A stretch of DNA of 19,113 bases from Ochromonadaceae sp. CCMP2298 (lineage: Eukaryota > Sar > Synurophyceae > Ochromonadales > Ochromonadaceae), in contig MU633940.1 of NCBI GenBank assembly GCA_026770595.1, forward strand, positions 1 to 19,113, read 5' to 3'. Every line of letters starts with the position of its first letter. The stretch's first letter is position 1. Under the pieces are notes generated by a model, which saw only the letters and a list, made by a program, of their open reading frames with translations, was not told where the DNA came from and did no database searches. Made by a program: the position numbers and the translations under genes. Of the stretch, positions 1-7,246 are shown in pieces.

Positions 1-293
1 GTCGGCTGCTCTGTGGGTAGCAGTGTCGGCTGCAAGGTTGGCTGCTCTGTGGGTAGCAGGGTCGGCTGCAGTGTCGGCTGCAAGGTTGGCTGCAGTGTCG
101 GTAGCAGTGTCGGTAGCAGCGTCGGTAGTACTGTCGGCAGTAGTGTCGGCTGCTCTGTGGGTAGTAGCGTCGGTTGTAGTGTTGGGAGCAATGTCGGCTG
201 CTGTGTCGGGAGCTCTGTCGGCTGCAGTGTCGGCTGCAGTGTCGGCTGCAGTGTCGGCTGCTGTGTTGGTTGCAGTGTCGGTTGCTCTGTCGG
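1..293 (-). repeat. 12-bp tandem repeat coding for PTxx stalk
   Basis: About 24 imperfect 12-bp units, in the minus-strand frame CCG-ACA-CTG-CAG and variants, encode Pro-Thr-x-x. The array continues past the left edge. Third and fourth codons vary between CTG, GAG, CAG and CTA, and wobble positions differ between units, so the array is old or recombining rather than freshly amplified. The plus strand also reads open as a Val-Gly-Cys-rich peptide, which is only the antisense shadow. Confidence 0.95.
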
Positions 294-2086
294 AGCGCCT
301 ACAATGATTCCTGCGAAGACAGCGGCTATCGTAAAATTGTTAAGTCCTGTATTGGCCGACGAAAGCACTGCCACCTTCACCGCAAAACCTGAGCCGACTG
401 AGGCGGCGTCCAGATCCTTGGCATTGACGGTGAGATAATGGGGCAGAGAGCCCTGTCCGACGCTACTCAAGAGAGCGGATTGCACCTCACCTGCCACCAC
501 CATCTCCAGGAAGAATGAGGCGCCCAGCAGCGAGTAGGACCCTGAGGCCCCAGCGCAGTACCCCAACACGAGAGAGAGGGCGGCTCCTCTGGAGATGGGG
601 TACAAACCACCTAAGTCCGACTGCTGGAAGCACAGCTGCAGCCCCGTGTTCTGCAGCCTGATCGCCTTGCTCTTTCGGTAGACCACGACTCCGCTACTGG
701 TACTCAAACTAACGCGCAGCTCCGCCACGCCGTCCGAGAACTGCGACGTGTCAACTCTGGCCAAGGCCGTCGCGAAGGAGCTGCTATCTGCAGACGCAGT
801 ACGAACGGTAACTGTCGCCAGCTGATGCCAAGAAGCCACGCCGCCTGCTGCACTGGTGAAGAGGAAGAATGTGCAGCTGGTGACGGCAGTGTCACTGCTC
901 GTAATTTGGACTGACAGAGTTGCGCTCTGGCCTGACAGAATATCTGTGGGCTGCACAATGAGCACGGCCTCCACCTGGTTGAGCGCCTCCACGAGTTCGC
1001 TCTGGTGCGCTACGTGTGTGTACTCGAGGGTGACCACCTCTCCCGGCTGGACGGTCTTGTACAGATACGCCAGGTGCACTGCCTCGTCAAAGGTGTACAT
1101 CCGGCTAGCGAAGGCCGCCGTGGGCTCCACATCGCTGCCCCCGTAGCTCATCCAGGCGGTGCTTAACCAGACCACCGACGGATCGGAGATCTTATTCCCG
1201 CCGTGAGCCGCCTTCGCGTGCGAGTTGACCGTACCGATGCCCAGGTAGAAGTCGTAATTGTTCACGCCCACGGCGCACACCAATGCCGTGTTCGGATTCT
1301 TTGCATTGACATAGGCCGCCTGATTTACCGCTGCTGGTTGATACTTGACATAATTCTGGGTATCGGAAGTTCCGTAGCGTTGCTTCTCTTGGTCTGGGTC
1401 CGCGGTGCGCATGTCTGCAAGCAAGCAGGAGTAAAGTTAGTGGAGATGTCAGCCAGCACAACAAGCACAGTGCGAGCGTCAACGTGAAACTTACAATAGA
1501 AGTTCGTCCACGCTGTCGGCCCGATATTCTTAATCACAACGGTGGTTGTGAAGTAGAGCTTGTTGTTGCCGAGGAGAACGACCTTCTTGATCTCCACGCC
1601 CCCCTTACTCCCCGCCCACAACACGGACTGGGCCTCCCCGTCAGAAGTCACACTAAGCTTCGAGGGTAGAATATCCTGCACGTTCATTAGGCCCTCATTC
1701 ATTATATACACGGTGGACTCTTTATCAGGGGTGTAGCTCACGAGCCACCCCTCGAGAGGAATACCAGGGACGAAGTAGTCGCCAGAGAAGCCCGGGGAGG
1801 CGGCAGTTCCGAATCCATTCTTGTCGTAGTCAGCGATGAGTCCTAATTTTTTTGTGGAGTATACCGAGCTCAGCCTGCTGACCGTTCCGAAAGATCCCGC
1901 ATTGTGCACGCCCAGATTCACGTAGTTGCCCAGCAGCTGCACCTCGCCCGAGGAGCAATCGGTGGGCCCCGTCACCTGGACTCCGCTCGGAAGCACGCAT
2001 ATGCTAGACGGAGCAGCCCGTACCCCAAATCGCCAGCTCCTGATGCAGCTGACCGCTAGGAGCACCCGAAGGGCCCAGCTCAACAT
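1..2086 (-). CDS. Secreted adhesin-like protein with Pro-Thr repeat stalk (partial, C-terminus off left edge)
   Basis: Two exons are visible, 2086..1495 and 1414..1, separated by an 80-nt intron with donor GTAAGT, branch site CTAAC at 1440-1436 and acceptor GCAG. Splicing joins FY|YMRTADPDQE in frame, and exon 2 is then open to the window edge (668 residues seen). Residues 1 to about 24 form a signal peptide with core ALRVLLAV. Residues 25 to 350 look like a beta-rich extracellular domain, including VIKNIGPTAWTNFYYMRT followed by ADPDQE, a pattern reminiscent of large secreted microbial surface proteins. Further beta-rich sequence follows to about 570. From residue 572 the protein is a PTxx repeat (PTLQ, PTEQ, PTLL, PTQQ), about 24 units, likely an extended O-glycosylated stalk. 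A cell-surface or wall adhesin role is inference; no family is recognised. It is divergent from the gene at 2550. Confidence 0.85.
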
Positions 2087-2359
2087 CGCACGTGCCGGCT
2101 CGAAGATTACCTGCTGCTACTGTGACGAAGCTGCAGCAGAGGCCTCTAGGCATGTGGGGGAGGATGCGGACGGAATTGTTCATGGTGCCTGCGCTTCGCT
2201 GATCGGAAAGGTTGACCTGACGTCGCAAGTCAAGGGAGCGATCCAGATTATGGCGATAAGCGCAAGGCAGACCTGAGCATGACACCTCAGGCGGGGAGGG
2301 CCCAACCATCAAGACGTCAGGCAAAACTAGCCTCCTGACTTCCCGCCGATTTCCCGAAA

Positions 2360-2384
2360 GAAACCGCCGATTTTCGGCGGTTTC
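2360..2384. repeat. 11-bp inverted repeat, 3-nt loop
   Basis: GAAACCGCCGA at 2360-2370 is the exact reverse complement of TCGGCGGTTTC at 2374-2384, with TTT between. Related CCGCC and CCCGAAA words lie just upstream (2342-2359), so the whole stretch is a cluster of CGCCGA/TTTC words. It could bind a dimeric regulator or form an RNA hairpin in a 5' leader. Confidence 0.8.
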
Positions 2385-2436
2385 GCCACAAAAAGCAGAC
2401 ATTAGCAGACATTTGGTCGTGGATGTGATGCTGCGA

Positions 2437-2467
2437 GAAGAGATTGATAGTCACTATCAATCTCTTC
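2437..2467. repeat. Perfect 15-bp inverted repeat with 1-nt centre
   Basis: GAAGAGATTGATAGT at 2437-2451 is the exact reverse complement of ACTATCAATCTCTTC at 2453-2467, around a single C. It lies 83 nt upstream of the ATG at 2550. The tight centre does not suit a stable RNA hairpin; a dimeric DNA-binding site, or a cruciform, fits better. Function is inferred. Confidence 0.9.
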
Positions 2468-2549
2468 GCGGTGCTTCGTCCTTTGGTGCCTTTAGGCCCT
2501 CATTTCATCTGTCGAGCGTCCAGCCGTTGAGTAGAAGAGAAGGAAGAGG

Positions 2550-4040
2550 ATGAAGATCCTCGCGAAGGTCGTATTCGATTCGCACGAACGCACTTTCAAT
2601 ATTCCCTGCGGCACCGGCGACAAAACGATCAAATGGCTGGGACTCGTGGCGAGCCAGCGGTACTCGAACGCTGCTCCCAATGGGGCACTGAGGAGAAGAG
2701 ACGACTTCTGCGGCATATCGGAGAACGTTCAGTATCAAGTTGATCAAGTGTATATGCCTGGCGGGAAGATTGGGCATCCCGGTATCATGATCTTCGACAG
2801 CGATCTGAAGGATGGAGACGAGGTTACAGTTCGGCTGTGCAGCAAGGTATCAGTCGTCGCCTCTACTGGCTCTGCCTCTCATTCGAAATGGTCGTTGCTT
2901 GCATTCTCCACATCGAACATCGAGAACCCGGCGCTCAACTCAACCCGATCAGAGCGTGAAGGAGACGATGAATCAGAAGCGCCTGACAGAGTGATTGAGG
3001 AAGAATCATCTATCTTAAAGGCTCGTGCCGCTTTCATGAGAGTCATTCTTCACAGTCAAGTAATCGACGTTAAAACAATTGCGAAGAAGATTGACGCCGT
3101 CTGGCCCAGTATCGTGGAGGCTGTCCCTCTCCTTCTGGTGGACGATGCCGCCTCTTTGAAGCAAGTGCTGGAGGTTCATTGGGACGTCCTTTCCGACATC
3201 TACACGTTCTACCAAAAGGACGACACGTTAGACAAAGATCAGTTCTTCTCGTTCCTGGACGACGCGGAACTGTTTCCTGCAACGAACAGCTCGACGCAGT
3301 GCGCCAAAATATACTCCCGCACGTGCAAGTACTGCAACACCACCTCAGCACAGTTTTCCCTGACCAATCTGATTGTCAGCCTGCTCCTGTCAGCGCAAGT
3401 GAAGTTCAACGATACGCTGGAGGCAGGTGGTGCTAAAATGAATGCTCACGAGGCGTTGTCTGAGTTGTTCCGTGTGAACTTCAATCCCTTGGCAGAGCGG
3501 CTGAAACTCCAGAGCGTGCTCAAGTACGCCTTCTGTTCCGACGAGTGCCTGGCAGCACTGCGATTAATGTACGACGATCTTCAGCAGGTGTTCAACAAGA
3601 GTGCGACGAAACTGCAGGATGTGCCCACCTCGTTACCTGTCGAAGAAGTTACGGATTTGTTTGTGAAGGCTTCTCTGGCTGAGCACGACCATGAGCAAAC
3701 CAGGACTCTTCTGCTGGATATCAGAAAAAGCACTATATTTGGAACAGAGTTCGACCCGGAGGAGGGGGAGAAACCCCATCCGGACCAGATATCATTCCCT
3801 GAGTTTATGGAGTGCGCGGCTCGGGCAGGATATTTCAAGTTCGAGACCGGAGACACCACTACGGAAGTGGACGGAGAAGCCTCCGAAACCAGCTACAGTG
3901 CTGAAGGAAACAATAGTACCAGTTCCTCTATTGTTCGATGCCTCGTCTTGGGCGTCAAAGCGGTCATAGAGAGCAGCCTCAACGCTTCTAATGAGAAGCA
4001 GCACAATCTGCCTAAGGCGGGAAGGAACCGTCGGAAGTAG
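2550..4040 (+). CDS. Single-exon protein with helical EF-hand-like motifs, unknown function
   Basis: A 496-residue open frame from ATG 2550 to TAG 4038-4040 with no intron needed. Residues 1-100 look like a small beta-grasp, ubiquitin-like unit: a beta strand at the start (MKILAKVVFD) and DSDLKDGDEVTVRL near its end. Residues 110-155 are Ser/Glu-rich linker. Residues 155-430 are helical and contain LSDIYTFYQKDD..LDKDQFFSFLDD at about 214-238 and DQISFPEFMECAARAGYF at 412-429, a spacing and wording common in protist EF-hand-derived proteins, but without a clean DxDxDG calcium loop. Cys pairs occur at 259/262 and 329/333. The tail is Ser-rich then basic (GRNRRK). No membrane segment or signal peptide is seen. 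The gene ends 39 nt from the end of the convergent gene 3. Function is not assigned. Confidence 0.88.
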   Translation: MKILAKVVFDSHERTFNIPCGTGDKTIKWLGLVASQRYSNAAPNGALRRRDDFCGISENVQYQVDQVYMPGGKIGHPGIMIFDSDLKDGDEVTVRLCSKVSVVASTGSASHSKWSLLAFSTSNIENPALNSTRSEREGDDESEAPDRVIEEESSILKARAAFMRVILHSQVIDVKTIAKKIDAVWPSIVEAVPLLLVDDAASLKQVLEVHWDVLSDIYTFYQKDDTLDKDQFFSFLDDAELFPATNSSTQCAKIYSRTCKYCNTTSAQFSLTNLIVSLLLSAQVKFNDTLEAGGAKMNAHEALSELFRVNFNPLAERLKLQSVLKYAFCSDECLAALRLMYDDLQQVFNKSATKLQDVPTSLPVEEVTDLFVKASLAEHDHEQTRTLLLDIRKSTIFGTEFDPEEGEKPHPDQISFPEFMECAARAGYFKFETGDTTTEVDGEASETSYSAEGNNSTSSSIVRCLVLGVKAVIESSLNASNEKQHNLPKAGRNRRK

Positions 4041-4079
4041 AGTGTAGTCTCATTGCTTAGAAAGAATAACCATTAAAAT

Positions 4080-6117
4080 CTATTTGTGACTATGCCCATG
4101 CGGGTCTTGATTTTCGCCGTAATCTTCCGTTTCATGGAGCTCGGCTTCTTGACTCTTGCCCTCAGCCTCCTTGTCGGTTACTCTGATCCTGCCCTCTGCT
4201 CGCCTCTCCTTCATCATCTCTCTCGTCAGCAACTCCTCCACGTGGCCCCTCCAGCCGAAAGGCAAGAGCGCCAACTCCAACCGCCGGCACTGCGTCATTA
4301 CTTCTGGGTCACCGGAGTGGTGGTGGCGAATGCGGGTGTAAAACGTGTTAACATTAAGGTACGCGAGTATCGTTACTTGGCCGCCCTCACACCTAGGCAG
4401 ATGACATGAGGAAGGAAAGGTGGAGAAATTAGCATACACCGCAATGATAGGAATGTGGCATCTGGCACTCGATAGTCCGTACCGATAGCTGAGGTTATAG
4501 AAGAGCTGCAGGCCGTACATGGTGACCAGGGGCTCCTCTTGGCAAATCTGGGAATAACGTGCGAGGGGGAAAAGGTGAGAAATAAGCAGTTGGAGTACGT
4601 ACGTCAGCATATCTGCAGAGAGTCGCATCATACCTCGAGGGCGAATAGAACCGGCTGGACCACAATCATGGACAGCTGTTCCTTGGACTCATTTTCCTGT
4701 GCAATAAGGCAAAGGCACTAAGAGCAGGGGGAAAAACATGGTTATAGAATGCTGGAAGATAGAATAAATGAGGGCAATATTTCTCGCGACGTACCTTCAA
4801 AACTGCCGTTACCATATCGACCGACCTCGGTAGAGGTTGCGTTATCTTTTCTGGGACTACATCGTTTTTCCGGAAAACAGTCAAAGTTTCGTTGGGGATT
4901 ACCGATAAGTACCTGTCATAAGAAGGAGACGAGGCTGATATTAATGGACAATTATTTTCATCACTTGTACCACTGGAGTGGACTGACCTTACAAACGTGG
5001 AGAACTTTTCCTCAAAAAACTTCTCAACTGCTGCCTGGCGCAGCTCGCCCTGCTCCGGTACGCCACTCGTGTCAATGAATTCGAGGCGCCCTGCCCTCTG
5101 GTACAATATGTTGTGCAGTGCTTCCAGAGCAAATATCTTCAGAAGCACGGGATATATCCTCTTTTCGTCCTTAATAATTTTGAAAGAGTGGATCATCGCT
5201 CCACTGGCCGAGTAGTCCAGCAAGAGTGAGACATCCAGCGGTACATCTGTCTTCGCGAAAGAATGGATCCCGTACAGCTGCACGATGAAATTGTCAGCCT
5301 CTTCGTCCATCACGCGCAGAACACCGGCCCACCCTTCATTGGCCAAAGCAGTGCGAACCAAGGTGAAGGGAGTCATTCGTAGCTCGCCGGCGAATTCGCC
5401 ATCCATCCACGAAACCACTGCGCCAATCGGAGTGTTCTCGAGATCAATTTCCTCGTAGCTCCGAATCGCCTGCGTCTTCCAAGGGTTCTCCACATAGAAC
5501 GCCGTAAGTTCAGATCGCACTTTATCTGCTCGGTTCAGTCCGGAAACTTTGAAGAGAGGGCCTAGTTTGAAGTCTTGCCTTGAGTACTTCTCGCCCTTCA
5601 TATAGTCCAAGGCATCTTCTTCCTTCAGAAGAAGCACGTCGCCTGGGAAGGCTAGTCGCGGCTTGAACCAGGTCGTATCCAAATCTGGATTCAGCGAATC
5701 GACAAAGTAATAGTATCCCGAAAACTTGTCGCTCTTTGTGTGGAACCTGGCTCTATAGTACCTTCTCATCCACATTCGAGCCAGGAATCCCCTCGCCACC
5801 GATGCGATGTGGGTTGCGGCCGCGTCGTCCGAGTCCCACCCTGGGAAGCGCCTCCTGCCCCAGCGTCGGCTTGCGTAAAATTCGGGGTAGAGAACTGCGT
5901 TCTGCGCCTTCATCGATGGAATCGAATCCGGCTCAGCCCACATGGACATTCTGCGATCCAGCATCTCCAAGTTCGTGTCAAAGATGGTTTCTCCCGTCCA
6001 GGGATTGAACATGTAGTAGCTCTTCGACTCTTTGCTCCATCTATACTCGAAGCTATCGTATCTCCGCTTGATCTCCGAGTATGGTGTTCTCTTCGGACCT
6101 CTCTTCGGCGGGCCCAT
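4080..6117 (-). CDS. WW-like/IQ-motif protein, five exons
   Basis: Proposed exons: 6117..4988, 4912..4795, 4696..4634, 4547..4483, 4392..4080, giving 562 residues. Introns are 75, 98, 86 and 90 nt with donors GTCAGT, GTACGT, GTATGA and GTACGG. Introns 1 and 4 have TTAAT and CTAAT branch-like sites. The spliced frame is open throughout (for example LFALE|ICQEEPLVTMYG). The start is ATG 6117 (MGPPKRGPKR, basic). A WW-like segment lies at 25-49 (W, YY, NPWTGE), an IQ motif at about 103-124 (HIASVARGFLARMWMRR) that should bind calmodulin or a myosin-like light chain, and a second WW-like segment at 133-155. The rest is helical, and the C-terminus is charged, ending HGHSHK. No signal peptide is seen; a cytoskeletal or flagellar scaffold role is only a guess. 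Intron 1 is a multiple of three and stop-free, so a 587-residue form retaining it is possible. Confidence 0.82.
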
Positions 6118-6485
6118 AGTTGGATTGCGTCAGAGAGAGAGAGGCAAGGAAGCAGGGAAGCAGGGAGAGAAGCAGGGAAGGAGGGAGGCAGGGAAGCAGG
6201 GAGGCAGGGAAGCAGGGAGAGAAGCCAGGAATCGACCTGCGTCGCAAGCTGGATTATATGGACCTCTCCACCATTGTCACCAGTCCCGATTCACGATTCC
6301 AGAGATCTCAACAAGCAATGATGTTCTTGCATCCATGTCCAAGACAACATTGGAGGCAGCAATCATCATTCCTCTCGACACAACACAACGAGAGCAGATT
6401 TCAGGAATCAGGGCCCTCTGGTGTTTTACCTTCTTTATATACATTGCGATTTCCTCCAATTGGAATGGTGCGATTTCGCGCTCTT
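6118..6485. promoter_or_regulatory. Upstream region of gene 3 and of the tRNA
   Basis: This holds the polypurine tract next to the gene 3 start and, beyond it, about 250 nt of mixed sequence without a coding signal. A TTTATATA stretch at about 6433-6440 lies roughly 50 nt upstream of the tRNA. A 10-bp palindrome TCCAATTGGA is at about 6455-6464. Overlapping short open frames are not supported. Confidence 0.5.
6131..6231. repeat. Polypurine/polypyrimidine tract with ~8-bp GCAGGGAA repeats
   Basis: The plus strand is A/G with isolated C over about 100 nt and repeats GCAGGGAA and GCAGGGAG at near 8-bp steps. On the gene 3 strand this is a CT-rich leader or promoter starting 14 nt upstream of its ATG. 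It is low complexity and prone to slippage. Triplex formation or a pyrimidine-rich leader are possible roles. Confidence 0.85.
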
Positions 6486-6558
6486 GCTCGTATTGTATAG
6501 CGGTTATTACGTCGCCTTTACACGGCGAAGGTCGTGGGTTCGAACCCCACTATGAGTA
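6486..6558 (+). tRNA. tRNA-Val (anticodon UAC)
   Basis: The cloverleaf can be drawn by hand. Acceptor stem GCTCGTA/TATGAGT has two G-U pairs, the D arm is GTA..TAC, anticodon stem TCGCC/GGCGA encloses loop TTTACAC with anticodon TAC at 6519-6521, the variable loop is AGGTC, the T stem GTGGG/CCCAC encloses TTCGAAC, and the discriminator is A. Anticodon UAC reads valine GUA codons. The internal B box GGTTCGAACCC is at 6537-6547, and the A box covers the D arm. There is no intron and CCA is not encoded, as usual for nuclear tRNA genes. Confidence 0.95.
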
Positions 6559-6564
6559 GTTTCC

Positions 6565-6572
6565 TTTTTTTT
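6565..6572 (+). terminator. Pol III T-run terminator
   Basis: Eight T residues begin 7 nt after the tRNA discriminator base, and more T runs follow to about 6590. This is the normal Pol III stop signal. Confidence 0.9.
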
Positions 6573-6900
6573 CGTATTTTTTTCCTTTTTTGTTCTCAAT
6601 AAGTTAGAAGGCACCCAGGGCCCTTGGTGATAAAGCACATCACAGCGCATCGGGAGTAGGATTTAGTGTTGATCAGCCTAATAAGGAAACTAACGTACTG
6701 TAATTGGAAATCAATATTTTGTACCAAAAATGGTAATCTCTATCGTAAAAATGTTCCGGCAATTTGCTATGAGTACAGCATCAAAGTATCTGTAGAATTC
6801 GTATTCATGGCAAATACTAATGAATTTTCTGCGAGACATGCATCTGGTGCAGGCTGCCTCTAGAATGCAGTCTAAGGTCTGTAAAGAGCGCGTGTCAAAT

Positions 6901-7007
6901 TGCAACAAGAGTTCGAGAAATTCTTGTTGGCAATTCTTGTTGGCAACAAGAATTTTTCGAACTCTTGTTGCAGTGCTCATAACGAAAATTTTCGAACTCT
7001 TGTTGCA
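6901..7007. repeat. Hairpin with 29-bp arms plus an extra arm copy; six CAACAAGA octamers
   Basis: The arm at 6901-6929 pairs with 6944-6972 with one mismatch in 29, around a 14-nt loop. The last 19 nt of the right arm (6954-6972) are repeated exactly at 6989-7007. CAACAAGA or its complement occurs six times: 6903-6910 (+), 6922-6929 (-), 6935-6942 (-), 6944-6951 (+), 6963-6970 (-), 6998-7005 (-). CGAAAATTTTCG at 6983-6994 is also palindromic. This may be a regulatory site array, a foldback element remnant or a small-RNA precursor. Confidence 0.9.
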
Positions 7008-7018
7008 TTTTCATACCT

Positions 7019-7030
7019 GTTACCGGTAAC
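7019..7030. repeat. 12-bp perfect palindrome
   Basis: GTTACCGGTAAC is self-complementary. It is short enough to occur by chance, but it follows the octamer cluster directly and could be part of the same regulatory region. Confidence 0.6.
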
Positions 7031-7246
7031 GGTCAAAAGGGTTGACTTTTTGGATGACACGCGTTGTGAAGGAAAAGTGGAGGACATTTGGATGTCAATT
7101 TAACAACTGTTGATGTGTCTCATGTACCGATCTGGGAGTGCTCTTTTACTGATATTGCGTCTGGGCGGTATTGCAACAGCTTGAGTGAGGCGCGGTAAGG
7201 CTTGGCGAAGAGTCTATGTCAGCAAGCCAAACAGATCTGCAAAACG

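Larger units (their letters stand above)
2087..2549. promoter_or_regulatory. Divergent intergenic region between genes 1 and 2
   Basis: This 463-nt space separates two start codons pointing away from each other, so it must hold both promoters unless unseen 5' exons exist. It contains a GC-rich hairpin at 2360-2384, a tandem decamer AGCAGACATT (2 copies, about 2395-2414) and the palindrome at 2437-2467. No clear TATA box is seen. Short open frames on both strands lack coding character and are not called. Confidence 0.6.
6559..7246. promoter_or_regulatory. AT-rich upstream region of the SMP gene
   Basis: This stretch of nearly 700 nt has no convincing gene; the short open frames are AT-rich and lack coding character. 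It holds the tRNA terminator, an 18-bp palindrome with one mismatched pair at 6612-6629, the CAACAAGA hairpin cluster at 6901-7007, and a 12-bp palindrome GTTACCGGTAAC at 7019-7030. The last two lie 217 to 346 nt upstream of the chosen ATG at 7247. Confidence 0.55.

Noticed and set aside
13-438. Plus-strand Val-Gly-Cys-Ser repeat peptide
   Set aside because: It is the antisense reading of the PTxx repeat. The minus strand has signal peptide, intron and domain support.
2341-2384. E2F-type cell-cycle promoter sites
   Set aside because: TTTCCCG, TTTCGCC and CCCGCC words are present but none matches the full WTTSSCSS or TTTSSCGC consensus.
2004-2402. 132-codon minus open frame upstream of gene 1
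   Set aside because: It is in a different frame from gene 1, overlaps its start and the palindromic promoter sequences, and has no domain or signal peptide.
6666-7103. Short open frames between the tRNA and the SMP gene
   Set aside because: They are AT-rich, overlap the hairpin array and show no coding character.
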